A DNA stretch of 64,000 bases from Trichosphaerium sp. ATCC 40318 (lineage: Eukaryota > Discosea > Flabellinia > Trichosidae), in assembly GCA_038496445.1 (NCBI GenBank), contig JALMLS010000414.1, positions 171,395-235,394 on the forward strand. Direction: 5' to 3'. Below the pieces are notes generated by a model. That model was not told the DNA's origin and searched no databases. It saw only the letters and a list, made by a program, of their open reading frames with translations. The position numbers and the translations under genes are program-made. Shown piece after piece: positions 1 through 11,317 of this stretch (positions are counted from its first letter, which is position 1; each line of letters begins with the position of its first letter).

Positions 1-308
1 TAAAAAGAAAAGTTTGGAAAAGAGCTACTAGAGCCTTATCGTCCAATAGCTCCTACAAACAACACAACACAGATTGGAGGAGAAACTATCTCTTGGCTGC
101 ACTGCTTGTGTGTTTTTAGCTTTTTGCCTTTTGTTGTATTCAACTATTGAAGAACTTGAACTATATATTGATGCGGAAGGAAAAAGGTATTGGGTATTGC
201 AACTTTTGTTTTATTTCTGGTAGAACCATTAGACAAAGTTGCAGCTTGTTTCATCTTTATCACCTTTATACTGTTATATTAATTGAATAAACGCAACAAG
301 TGATTAGA

Positions 309-520
309 CACCTTCATCTGTAATGCAATCACAGTAATTTAGATCAATTGGATAAAACCCAGTTAGTAACTTTTACACCTACATCTGTGACTGAAGCGTT
401 GGCAAGGTTGATTGTATGTACACCTTTTAATTCTTTGACACCTTCATCCGTGGCTGATGTGGAGTTAAGGTAAATCTTCACGCTGTCAGGTTAATTAATC
501 CTGCATCAACAAGTAGTTTT
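309..520 (-). pseudogene. Leucine-rich-repeat gene remnant
   Basis: Read on the minus strand, this stretch encodes three or four units of the form (I/V)TDEGVKxLKGVHTINL, the pattern of cysteine-containing or internalin-like leucine-rich repeats. Successive units carry VDAGLINL, ATDEGVKEL, VTDVGVKV and ITDEGV. In-frame stops interrupt the series (after LINLTA, after NWVLSN and straight after the last ITDEGV), and units fall in different frames, so no intact product is possible. The same units appear on the plus strand as three spaced DNA repeats containing acacctncatc. No start or flanking exon was found. It is best read as a decayed LRR gene rather than a working one. Confidence 0.5.
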
Positions 521-1618
521 GTACAAGCACACGATTGTTGAGACTGAAAATACATATTTGTGCCTACATATTGTGAAAGTAGCTGTAAACGCACTTCGAT
601 CTTTTTCTCGCCTCCGCTTTGGGGTCCTTGCTATGTTCTAACCAAGGGCGTACAGATTGATATTATGCAAACTACGGAACATAGTACTAAGATGTAATAG
701 CTCACTGGAGAAACGCGACACCAGTCATTCATAACTTATTCTCAATGGCATGTTTTTTTGTGACACGTGATTTACCATACGTTTTTTCAGAAACGGAATT
801 GTTACACATGATAAATAAACGCTTGTGACGTGTGAAAGCTTGTATTGGGACTTCAGTAACAGATGATAGGATAAAAGGACTAAAGTCGTACATACCTTTA
901 CTCTTAGAAATACTTCTGTTACACACATTGGCAAAATCAAGTGCTTGATATTAATGACCTGAAGATAATTCAGTAACAAGCACTGTATCAAATGAACCTG
1001 TAGACATGTTCTCGTGTTAAAGAGGTGCATACAGATGAGACTTCATTTGCATGGAAGGCTATCATTCAGTAATGTTAACGTATTTGCCACCATCGCCTTT
1101 ATAGAACAAGCTAATATGTAAATGTCAGGCATGCTTACCAAATCACATAAACGTCGGTTCACTTTAATTAGATAGCATGACAACCACTAGTAAAAACGCA
1201 GATAGATATGACAGGATAGTAATAGAGTAGTCAGAACGAACTAAGAAATCCGGATGCAATCAACAGGTTGAGTTGATTTTAAACGACAGCGGTTCGGTAA
1301 TACAATGCAACTAAAGGCTCCAACATGCGAAATGAAAGTTCTATTTTGAGTACTTTGAGTGCACATGCTCTACTATCCTTTGTACTGCTACTGGTACCCA
1401 TTAGGTATACGTTCCATAAAGGAAATGTTTTATTGTTACTTGCAGTACAAGCGATGGCTTAAATTAAATCATAGTTTATTAACTCACATAGCACCACAAA
1501 AGGTAAGAAATCAAACAAACCAACAGGCAGTGCAGCCAAAATGCCTGTTTCCAATATACGTACCAAAAGGGCCCATAATATTCATTTTTAAGTAATTTAC
1601 CATCACTTGACCACTCTT
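521..1618. other. No recognisable gene
   Basis: Only short overlapping open frames without family signatures are present on either strand. One CACGTG palindrome lies near 764. Nothing supports a gene. Confidence 0.4.
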
Positions 1619-2276
1619 TTAGCTCACCATAATACTCTCCCTCCATATTTTCTTAAGCTGACCATTCTCGTGGTAATTCTTAACTTCTTCACAGTCTCTT
1701 TTCAAACTACTTAGCTTGTGACTGTTAATCTGTCCAGTATAATAATAGGTCATACGTTCATGTTTAAAATTGCGGTAGTCATCTATTTCCTGTACTACCA
1801 TGTTGTTGTTGGCATAGAGGCAGTTTTTTACAAATACTTGGATGCCATTGAGGATAATCAACACAGTTGATCCTTTGTAGAATTGCCACTCCTTATACTC
1901 TCCTTCTATCTTACCATCTTTGTAATAACACCTCATCATGAGACTGCCACAAATCCACCTTTTGTTAACTCCATGTAGTTTACCATGTCTCCAATTATCT
2001 TCAGCCTAAGTTTTTTATTACTTTCCTAAAAAGGTAATACAAGAAATTCTCAATTACCGAGCAATGTCTTTTTTCTTCTCTCCCTACTTTTGTAGTGTAT
2101 TGCTTCCACTTGCCATGTTTTCTCAGCTCAGAATCGAATCTTGTCATCATTGCGGCGTGTTTTGATAACAGAGGATACACTTTATAAATGCTCAAGTCGT
2201 CATCGATGATATCAAGCTGTAGCTCCACAGGAAGGTTCAATAAGTGGCAAATAGGCAGTTCCGAAGCATTTGTCAT
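1619..2276 (-). pseudogene. MORN_2-repeat / F-box-like gene, frameshifted
   Basis: The N-terminal part (2276 down to about 2040) encodes an F-box-like module beginning MTNASELP, with LNLPVELQLDI and PLLSKHAAMMTRF, closely matching the N-termini of the other MORN_2 genes here. This frame ends with VIKNLG and a stop. A second frame resumes below 2000 with WRHGKLHGVNKRW, then DGKIEGEYKEW and NYHENGQLKK, which are MORN_2 units. The repeats are fewer and more eroded than in the sister genes. Either a short intron joins the two frames or, more likely, a frameshift has broken the gene. An acceptor-like aaatag directly precedes the ATG, so an upstream exon is possible. Confidence 0.5.
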
Positions 2277-2764
2277 CTATTTCTTGCAGTTAGCGTAGTT
2301 TTACGTTAAAAGCGCTTACTTTTGTTTTCTTAGGCGTCGTTTAGTCTTTTGATGGTTTGGTTAATGGCGGGAACAGAAATAATCAAAACTTGACGTTGGT
2401 TGACTTAACAGCTGAGTGTTGATTGAAGCTCAACTCTACATTTTTACGAGTTGGTTTTGACATGGTAAGTTGATTTATTGAAGCTCGATGCTACTGGTAA
2501 CTACCAACGAAGCCACTAAACCTTTAAAGTTCTTTTATTATGCGTTTCTCAGAAAATACTTACAGCGCTTTACAAGTCTACATTTGGTAAAATTTAGACT
2601 GAAGTGCATGGCAAGCGCTTAATGGCTATTGCCAGTTAAAAAGAATAAAGATCTGCTTTGCACATATGCAATCATGTTATGCGGTTAATGCAACACATGT
2701 CCTGATTCCAAAGACCCAAACCGACCTATAAAGATCTACTACAATATATAGTTGAAGACAACAT
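2277..2764. other. Intergenic, nothing recognised
   Basis: AT-rich DNA with no open frame or repeat that I can support. Confidence 0.4.
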
Positions 2765-3175
2765 CTAAACAAACATGATACCGTGACTGTTTGTGTAGAC
2801 AAGAGGTTTGTTGTAGCCTTGAGGTTCTGCGGAGATGTCGCCATCACATGCCATGATACACTTAGAACGGCCGTTCCAGCATCCTTCGTTTCTGGCGTAA
2901 GCTAGTTGACACTATTTCCTTTCAACTGAATATAATATAATACCAGAATACGCGCACTACCTGAGAAAAGAAGTTAGCACCTGCAAGACTTCTTTGAATC
3001 TATAGTGGACTAACACTTGCGTACAAATACCTATTGAATACTCTGAACTTCCTTGATACTGTGGGTTTGATACAAACGAGATTTGAGTACCAAACGTGTC
3101 AGAGTAGCTACTACACCAAACAGTATTCGGGCAGCCACTTGCAACAAGCATAGTGGAACTAGACGCAATATTCAT
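2765..3175 (-). CDS. Small cysteine-containing protein, unknown
   Basis: Two convincing exon-like pieces lie on the minus strand. The first (3175 to about 3030) starts MNIASSSTMLVASGCPNTVW and contains WCSSYSDTFGTQISF. The last (about 2899 to 2765) reads through CWNGRSKCIMACDGDIS and PLVYTNSHG to a TAG stop, after an acceptor-like caactag. A piece between them can be joined by GT-AG introns, but its phase is unsettled. Several Cys and many Ser/Asn/Gly residues suggest a secreted or surface protein, yet no signal peptide is visible, so a first exon may lie upstream. I do not recognise the family. Confidence 0.35.
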
Positions 3176-3179
3176 GCTA

Positions 3180-3894
3180 GAATATTAATAGATGAAGACA
3201 GCGAATCATAGCTGTCACGTGTTTAATCCTTTTTGCTGAATAGCCGAGATTGACTTTAGAAGCAAGCGAGATTATAAGCTGCTAGGCTTCAGTGAAAGTA
3301 TCAGAACACGTGCATATTCGAGTTTTCGTGGATAACTGCAGCTGACAACATTGTAGAACGCTACATTCAAATTTGTTAAGTCTCTCTACTGATACTAGCA
3401 GTAGTAACAGTTTGAAACATGTTTGCAAAGCAGCACATGTTATGGCTTGCGTTGGTACAACAAGGACTGAATTACAATTGGTTGAAAAATCAAGGACTGC
3501 GATTGAAACAGTGTAGGAATGAAGACGTGCAGTATATAAAAAATGTAGCACACAGAAGATCAATTACAACAGCTGTAAGTTTAAGGTATAGTAGTGTTTA
3601 TAATCATTTGATGGCTACAACATTCTAAAAAAAGCGCCAATTCTTGCTAGATCGTCTGACAATGACAGCACATCGCAATGGTCAACCTTTCAGAATAGCT
3701 AATGAATGTAAACTTGTTTTCGGAACAGCAGTTTTATTTCTCTTTGGTTTTAATGCTTGTGACTTACAACAGCAATAGTAAACTCAGTGTTGTTCAGACT
3801 ATAAAATTTATTTGCTAGCAGCACGGCTACAAAGTTTAACATTTCAAGGCAATCTTTTGGACAACGTGAGATTGTATACAAACAAACGTACAAT
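3180..3894. other. Intergenic, ambiguous short ORFs only
   Basis: Short open frames overlap on both strands (around 3282-3628) with no distinguishing features, so I call no gene. Confidence 0.35.
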
Positions 3895-4711
3895 TTAGAC
3901 GTCTTCCAGCTTTGATCCATTAACATAAGTCCAATGACGTTCCAATATACCATCACGATTCCATGTCTTATATTCTCCATGTAATTTACCCTTGACAAAA
4001 TAACTACTCTCCTTCAATTTACCATTTTTATGCCAACTCTCATACTTCCCTTCTCGTTTCCCATTGACATACTCACTGTGTGATTCAGGTTTACCAGTAT
4101 CATACCAAGTGTTCGAATTGCCTTCTAGTAATCCATGTGAGTAAGTACAATCTGCCTTCAATTGGCCGTTAGCATGCCACTGCTTGAACTCTCCTTCTCT
4201 CTTATCTTTAACATAGTTTTCCTTAGCTCTCAGCTGCCCATTAGAGTGCCACCTTCTGTGCTCTCCTTCATACTTCCCATTGACGAACTGGAAGTGATTT
4301 TTAATTTGACCATTCTCATGCCAATCCTTTAAATCTCCTTCCAGTTTACCTTTAACAGTATAAAACTGAGACCATAATTGACCGTTGTAACTCCAAGATA
4401 AACTCTCTCCATCGAGTACACCGTTATCAAAATAATCCTTTCCCCACATCTGCCCATTATCGTAGCATTTTATACATTCACCATGTTGCTTTCCGTTGAG
4501 GAAATGAAACTTACGAGATAATTTACCTTTTCTGTATTTCGTCCATTTTCCTTGCTTTTCAAGGTTCTCATTAAATCGTGATGTAATTGCGGCTTGTTTT
4601 GATAATAAAGGCCATTTAATGAATAAATCGTGATCATAATCTGTTATATCCATGTGTAGCTCTACTGGAAGGTCCAGTAGACGTTTACCATAGACGAGTT
4701 TTTCCTGGTAA
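3895..4711 (-). CDS. MORN_2-repeat protein with F-box-like N-terminus
   Basis: An uninterrupted frame of about 270 codons. The first 50 residues hold the module LLDLPVELHMDITD, then WPLLSKQAAITSRF and KQGKW, shared by all MORN_2 genes in the window and resembling an F-box helix (LPxE, then a second helix ending in K and aromatic residues). After it come about eight 23-residue MORN_2 units of the form WHxNGQLKxxxxYVNGKxEGEYKx. Such repeats form extended beta-hairpin arrays; their partners vary and no enzyme domain is present. The first ATG lies inside the module, while the open frame continues upstream to an acceptor-like ttttaccag near 4711, so a small 5' exon with the true start is likely. 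If the module binds Skp1, this could be a ubiquitin-ligase substrate adaptor; that is inference. Confidence 0.7.
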
Positions 4712-4719
4712 AAGTAATT

Positions 4720-5060
4720 AGTTCAACATATTTAAAACAATTACGGCCTACGGTATGTTGTTCACCCAACATCTGTAACATGCTAGAAACTAAAGACTTG
4801 ATTCGTTGAGTTGTTACAGAAATATGGATGAAGAAAATCACCCTGCTTACTTTAAAAGACTTTACAGTAAAATCTTTCAATGAATTTTGTTGTAGCAGAC
4901 TTATCAGTTTCTTTGATGTTTATGGTAAACGTATGGTTATCTTTTAGCAGACGTATTATTTGATTTGGTCACATAATAACGAGACCACTTATCCACATAT
5001 TATGGAAATTATATAAAACGTTGTAGCTGCTACTAAAACATTTACATTTATTGTAAAACT
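4720..5060. other. Intergenic
   Basis: Holds the possible 5' exon of the MORN_2 gene and the left edge of the inverted duplication (homology to the other arm begins near 5060). No separate gene is seen. Confidence 0.3.
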
Positions 5061-5101
5061 CTTTTAAATCATCCATGTGTATCGTATGATAAGGCGTTTT
5101 A

Positions 5102-8100
5102 CTAACAGAATGGAGTCCAAGTACTGGTATCCAGCATCTTCTCATATGCTAGTGCTTGAATACGTAGAGGTTGTCTTGTTGGAGCACTTGGTATATCTCT
5201 TGGTTTTAATTGTATCATTTTTTGTCCTGTTATCCTTTTTGCAATCTCTTTACGGTCTTTTACTGGAATTCCTTTGATTTGAGACAAGTCCAACTAAACA
5301 CGTGAGATCAAAGCACAAACCAAAATGGTAGGAATGAAATGATGGAGTTACCTTGGTGAGATTAATACAGTGCTCTTCAATTTGTTTCAGTGTGACTTGA
5401 GTGATGGATGTACCTTTGAGACTCAAACATAATAAAGAACAAAATGGGAAACTTTCAAAAGTTCTTTTGAATGATTTGTCATTGAGTTTACTGTTCCCGT
5501 CAAGCAACAGTGTCTTGAGATGACACATTGGTTGATCACCCCATTTTATCATGGTTAAATGATATAAGTTGATCAATGAGAGAAACTGTAATTGAGGTGT
5601 ATTCAGCTCCAAATATTCAATAAAGCTTTCCGACAATTCTATATAAAGATTATGATTTGTAGATTAAGGTTAACGTACTCAATGTTTTCAAACAGGCGTT
5701 GGTTATGGATAGTTGTTCACCATCAAGGCAACGAACTTCAGAAACAATAAGAGATGCTAGGTTATCAAAGTTCTCAATTGTTTCAGAGAAGATAAAGCAG
5801 TTAACCTTTACATCAATTATCTCAATATGTGTCACATTTCCTGTCCTTCTTGAAAAATGAGGAAACATACTGTGATTTCTTAGATACAGCTCTTTCTAAA
5901 AAAGATTAATAACAGAACAAGTGTCTATGGTGGTTAAAGAGGAATGCTTGCTACAGTTGATCTACTGCTCATGTTGTTGTGCATCAAATGATCAAGCTCA
6001 AAAAATGTTTGTTGTTGAAAGTTTACATACCAGAGAAGGACAATCAATCGTTGCATACACTGAATATTGGTCTTCACATTTATTCGCAATGTATTCAATT
6101 TTATCATGAGAGATGAACCAAGTGATATTGCTTTTGAATGTGATGTATTTGGTCGTTGGAAAGCTTGTTATATACTTCACACCATCACCCGAACCCAAAG
6201 ATATATATTCCAGTAATGGACAATTTACAGACACATTGCTAAATATGCTCATCACTTTATACATATGCAACACCCGCAGTGATGGCCTAAACATTTTTAT
6301 GACATCTGGATTCAAGGAATTGAAGCCAAATGAAGCAATTTGTAGGGATGGATAGTTTGTGTCTTGTACAGCACGATTTAAATATAATCGCTTGAGATTT
6401 GGTGCATCAATTGTTTTCTTTTGGAAAAGATAAGTCAGAGTATAGCAAAGAAAAAAGAGAAAACCTGACAAAAGTAACTTACAACAGACTCTCTGATGCA
6501 CAAGAACGTTTCAAGTGTGTCCGACTTAATAGAATCTAGTATAGTGCAATTCTCCAATTTCAATATTTTAAGTTGTTTAACAATCTTGGGAAGCACCTTT
6601 GTAATAATAAGAGTGATTCCTATTCTTAAACAAAGGAACTACCTGTACTTACTTGTTTCAAGTATTTACACCGACCAAGTTTATCAACAAGTGATAATGC
6701 CTTGAGATTTGGCGTTACAAACTTGGTAAATACATCCCGTCTCCGGCCTATACCAGCCACCTGAAGTGCCCTAAGTTATTTCAGAAAAAATTTAACAACA
6801 ATCTTATCATTTGTTTAGTTACATTACTTGTGGTAAGTTCAGTTCCATTAATTCACTTCCCATAAGAAATAGCTCTAGTATACTCAGACTTGGCATGGTT
6901 GCTATTATATCAAGCATTGATTGATGACGTATTGAAATTCTCAAGTGTTCCAACCTTTTTTGTGATTGTAGTTAGTTGTTTAAAGTTCAATCCTAAAGAA
7001 GCACATACCCACTTAGTCCAAGTTCTTTAAAGTTTTTTACCTCTTCATTGCTTTTAATATGTAAATGATATTTCAAAGTCTTCAGTCGCTGCAACAGTCT
7101 TCTTTTTTTGGCACTTGAAAAAAAAAAAACAGTTAGAAGTCAACCACTATTTTTGTTTAATCTTTGTCATACTCATTGCTGTACTCCAGAAGCTTTTCCT
7201 CAAGTGGCTTACACAACAAAAAATCCAGGTATTCAATAGGACACTCTGACATTATTGCATCAAACCAGTCCCATGTGAACTCAAACAGTATTAAACATAA
7301 CCTATATATTGTTTAACATACCTTGAGCTTCAATGTTTGACCACCCATTGTCTATGATTGTACATTAGATCACAACAAGTAAAGAATATAAATAAGTTTA
7401 ATTACCAACGATTTGAGATTTTTGTAATCCTTTGCCATTTTCTTTAATACTGTGAGGTCAGAAGCAAGCAACTTTTGTTTTTTGATGATCAATGATCCAA
7501 TAGACATCTTATTTGGAACCTTTTTAAGTACGTTTTTGAGATCCTCTAACAAGAAAACCAGTTAGTGAGACATTTGAATCAGTTCCTTTTTAAGAAACAA
7601 ACCTTGTTTTAATAAATACGTACTTGTTATTGTTAGACTTTTAAGCAAATGTGCTTCACACATGTCAAACCAATATTTACACGTTGATCTACATGCCACG
7701 TGATCAGAACTTTCTAGAAACTTGATAATATGTACAAGTACTTCCAGAGGAACACCGTCATTCACCTATTATGCACAACAGTAAGATGAATCACCAAATA
7801 GAAATACATTACGAGACATACATAACATAATGTATTTGTGTTTGTCAAATCTTCTTGTTTTCTCTTGGTACCAGGCTGGCGAATATCATCCGTATCGGCT
7901 TTAATCTTCTCGCTTGTTTTTCGTTCCTGTAAAAGAATTAATCAGAGAATGCACGTCGTACAAACCAACGAGCGAACATAAAGCGAAACAACTTCAGTTT
8001 TCGGTTTAAAAGACGTAAGATCTATATTTGCATTACATCAATCCGAGAATCGAAGACAGCACTTGTACAAACCTAAAGAGATATTTACGTACTGGTTTTA

Positions 8101-8194
8101 TGCTAAACACTTGTCTTTGCTTTGAATAAAGCACATTGCGAAGTTTAGAGATTTCTTGTAACAGCGATTTGCGTAAATCTAGATTAAACGTCAT
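5102..8194 (-). CDS. F-box / leucine-rich-repeat protein, copy A
   Basis: A multi-exon gene. Exon 1 starts MTFNLDLRKSLLQEISKL and ends at a GTACGTAA donor. Exon 2 (about 7928-7840) is Lys-rich with RQPGTKRKQED. The next exon holds the F-box, VPLEVLVHIIKFLESSDHVA followed by CRSTCKYWFDMCEAHLL, matching the LPxEil..I..fL...D......C..W pattern. Later exons carry leucine-rich-repeat-like units (LKNLKSL, APNLKRLYLNRAVQ, CPLLEYISLG, CHLKTLLLDG, CINLTKV). The last exon ends MLDTSTWTPFC. F-box/LRR proteins are usually SCF ubiquitin-ligase substrate receptors, with the F-box binding Skp1 and the LRR fold binding the target. The middle part (6580-7080) differs more from copy B, so some exon borders there are uncertain. 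Confidence 0.7.
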
Positions 8195-8302
8195 ACTCTA
8201 GATCCTCACGATGTTTTTAGCGTACCAGCGCTAATAGAGAGTGTTTTCTTTATTTTTGCGGTTGTTAACGCCATTAATTGTTTTCCGTTTAATCCAACCT
8301 CT

Positions 8303-8422
8303 CTAAACGCGATTTAGTGTAATTACATGGAGTACAGCGTACTTGGCACTATTAGCGACTTCCCCAAGGCCTACATTGTCCAACCACCCACACACCTCAT
8401 CTACAGACCAGTACGTTTCCAT
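8303..8422 (-). pseudogene. Orphan SAM-domain start, copy 1
   Basis: A 39-codon frame beginning METYWSVDEVCGWLDNVGLG fits the first half of a sterile alpha motif (aromatic-W, acidic-x-V, WL, xxGL). It stops after LHVITLNRV with no second half of the domain. A GTACGC donor could splice it onward, but no matching exon was found between here and the F-box gene. Three copies exist in the window (see 17626 and 19658), so it has been carried along with the duplication. Confidence 0.4.
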
Positions 8423-8587
8423 AGTGTAGCTTGCAGGTGTAACTGTAGAGCAATTAAGCAACACTAAGGCAAATGTCACGATTTGTAATTAAAAAAAGGT
8501 GCAATATGGTTTCCAAGCCTGAAAGCAGCGTATCAGTCTTATCGGTATTAACAAAGTGCTACAATTGATTGAGATACATCACGCGAG

Positions 8588-8823
8588 GTTTTAACCTGAA
8601 TAGCGCTATTTTATTTTAACGCTAAGCTTACTTTCTAAAAGGCCATTCCCGGTTTGTAGTACTCACGTGACTTTCTGTACTTATGCTCACATGAAGTACT
8701 CCCGCCACAAGGATACACTAATGGCAGAGCTTGCAGAGTTGCAAAAGGCTATCTATGCTCACAAACCAACTCGAAAAATAAGGCTTAGCGCTAGCACAAA
8801 ATAGCGTTATTTCAGGTCAAATC
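8588..8823. mobile_element. Foldback MITE-like element, copy A
   Basis: About 236 bp with terminal inverted repeats of roughly 40 bp. One end reads cctgaatagcgctatttt and the other, reverse-complemented, gatttgacctgaaataacgc. Both ends then run into an aacgctaagctta / tagcgctaagcctta segment. The interior contains a CACGTG site and no ORF. The size and inverted ends suit a non-autonomous DNA transposon, but no clear target-site duplication is visible. Confidence 0.6.
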
Positions 8824-9000
8824 CTCGATCTTGAACAAGAAACAGCACTTTATTTCTTGAACACCATAGCACCCAGTAATAGTTTCCTTATTTTTTCGAT
8901 CTTCTTTTTTCGCTTATTTTCCATAAGTAAGCGGTCAGTACAACAAAAAAAGCACATCAAATACTCTTAGTCTACACAAAACACTAATTGAAGAGCGAAT

Positions 9001-9812
9001 ATGGCATCACTAAACCCAAGAGATGACGAATACACTGGCATTAATATTTCAACGGATACAATTCTATACAAACGACAGAGAAGGCGTAAAATTGGTTATT
9101 GGATAGCTTTTGCTTTTACGACTACAGCTCTCGTATTTTCATTCTTCGCCATGATTGCGCCTTCCTGGCAGGTAGAAATAAAGTACATGTCTCAAAATCA
9201 GCTTTTCTTTTTTGGCAATCCCACGTGACAAATCACATGAGTTACAGTTTTTTTTTTTTAGAGGCTCCAGGCACTTTGGTTTACTGTGGGGATCGAGCAA
9301 TAGCACTTCGTTCGCGTTACCTACTGAAAAGAGGTTAGAAAGACAAAACGGCTTTTTTTTTCGCTTCGTTGATTCGTAAATAGGTCTGCAGGCGTCGTAG
9401 GCTTTATTTTGTTTTTGATTGCATTCATATGGGGTATAATCGCTGCTGTATACTATATTTTAAAGGCTGTCAATAGGTACGTCAAAAGGTAATGGCTTAG
9501 TAACATTGAAATGTATTAGGAAGAGTATCAATTTAAAATTTAAAGTTGCATTACTTCCGTGGATGCAAAAAATGCTGCTAGGAGCTATTACTACAAGTAC
9601 AGTATTCTCTCTCGGTGGTATGATTGCTTGGGCTGGATTGGTAGGCTTCAATGGCTATAGATTTGGGTACACAACAGACAGCAACAGATAAAAAGATTGA
9701 TTGTTCGTTTTTTAGATATTGTTTCTACTTTGAACTGTTGGCCATACTACTTTCCGTAGGCGCTGCAGTGATGATACTACTTCGGAAGAGAAAAACAATT
9801 TCATACGTGTGA
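9001..9812 (+). CDS. Four-pass membrane protein (claudin-like layout)
   Basis: Five exons translate to about 215 residues. The protein starts MASLNPRDDEYTGINIS, has a basic stretch KRQRRRK, then four hydrophobic segments: IAFAFTTTALVFSFFAMIAP, VVGFILFLIAFIWGIIAAVY, MLLGAITTSTVFSLGGMIAW and FELLAILLSVGAAVMILL. It ends in the basic tail RKRKTISYV. Between TM1 and TM2 is an extracellular-type loop with W and C (PSWQ, YCGD), as in claudin/PMP22-type tetraspans, although the W-GLW-C-C signature is not complete. Introns are short (about 40-85 bp) with GTA donors and T-rich acceptors. The final intron is best placed at GG|gtacac, giving NGYRFGYCFYFE. Function unknown; plasma or internal membrane location is inferred. 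Confidence 0.6.
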
Positions 9813-11317
9813 CAATGCAGCGAACGAGCCAAGCTCAAATGTAGAGCAAGAACAAATAAACAAGTTGACAAAAAAAGTTTGATTTATTTCTCAGTTTTTT
9901 GAACAGAGTATTCTTTACAACTTCGCTCTTCGTCAGTTTCATTCTGCTGATTTACAGTGTAGTGCGCTGACCTGTAAAGTTATGAGTAAAAGAGCATAAC
10001 AATAGTAAAATCAAACAAGATTTTTCGGTTTTATGCGAATGTCAGTAATGGTTATTGTTTTCTCTCAAATAATTTCGGATGTCCCTACGCCATTAATTCT
10101 CATCACGTCGCGTTTCGGAAGAAAAAAAAAAAACAGGAAACGTATTGGTGACTTACCAAAGAGTTTTGAAGCCTGTGTATCATGTCACCGATTGACCATT
10201 ACGTCGTCTACTTGCTTTTTACCTTGATTGGGTCAGTTCCACTTCAAAGAGAAGAAAAGAAGAGAAATAAAGTTGAGTTTTTTTGTAGAATCATTAACGA
10301 AAGGTAAAATCACTAACAGTCATACGGTAACACCCGTTAACATAATCACTTCGACTTTGTAAAAGAAAAAAAAATCAAAAGGCAAATAAGAAGGCATATC
10401 GTACATTAAGAGCAAGCAAATCACTGTAAAGGCATTCTAATCGATGCAGACAACGTCTGGGGTAACACTAGAGTAATCGTCAACAAGCTATACGACAGCA
10501 TAGTTGCAAAAAAGTGAGAAAGTTTTTGAGAAAATCAGTAGTGTGCTTGTGAAGCGTTGTGAATCACGAAGTCCTCTTAAACACGGATCAAGTTAATTGG
10601 GCATCATAAAAGACGGTTTCTTGCGCACATCAAACGCAAAGCGAAGGATGTACGGTCGGATGAACCAAAAATAATTTGAATCGATGCGATTTGACAGAAA
10701 TAAGTACCTTTGGTGTTATGACGTTGGCGTGAGTGCGCTTTTTAAGGCGTTCGTTTGTTTTTCTCGATACATTGACGGATTGTTATCTCATCGCGTCCTA
10801 GTTTGATTATTAGATTGGTTTCTTGGGAAAATCGAAAGAACAAGGGTTTTTTTGCAATAGAATCAGCGGGGTGCTTGTGAAGCGATGTGAATCACGAAGT
10901 CCTCTTAAACACGGATCAAGTTTGTTGGGCATCACTTTAAAAGCAACAAACAGCGTTTTGGAAAGCAAGGAACGTACCATGTATTGTCTATGTACAAACG
11001 ATAGTCGTAGACAGCAACTTTATAGTCAGTTGTGTTGTTGAAGGCATTTGATGTGGAATTTATGACAATTTCGACCCAAAAAAAACTTCGCAAAGAAAAA
11101 GAAGGGCGAAACTTGGGTGATTTTTTTTTATACTGCACTTGAAGCTATTAACTGCATTGGTGGTGAACGTAGAGTGTAAATTATGTCAAGTGTCAAAGAC
11201 GCTCCAAATCGAAAAAAATTGACAATTTCATTATCTTATAAACAAAGCGGTGTCTAGAGGCTAGAACACCGGTTATGTAAACAAGGTTGACTCGTAACAT
11301 TACTAAGTGTCAAAGTT
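9813..11317. other. Intergenic with a direct repeat
   Basis: No supported gene. About 75 bp at 10549-10620 recurs at 10868-10940 with few changes (core gaatcacgaagtcctcttaa). Both copies also follow a T-rich tract. The plus-strand frame through both copies reads LVKRCESRSPLKHGSS, with a stop in the first copy only. Confidence 0.5.

Larger units (their letters stand above)
5060..8873 (-). repeat. Inverted duplication, left arm
   Basis: This segment, read on the minus strand, matches 17212-17730 plus 19640-22960 on the plus strand with high identity: upstream DNA, a MITE, an orphan SAM-domain start and a whole F-box/LRR gene. Matching covers exons, introns and intergenic DNA. The arms face each other across about 8.3 kb that holds unrelated genes. 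The best-preserved parts are the C-terminal exon and the exon around 7370-7552, where only one residue differs between copies. Confidence 0.85.
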
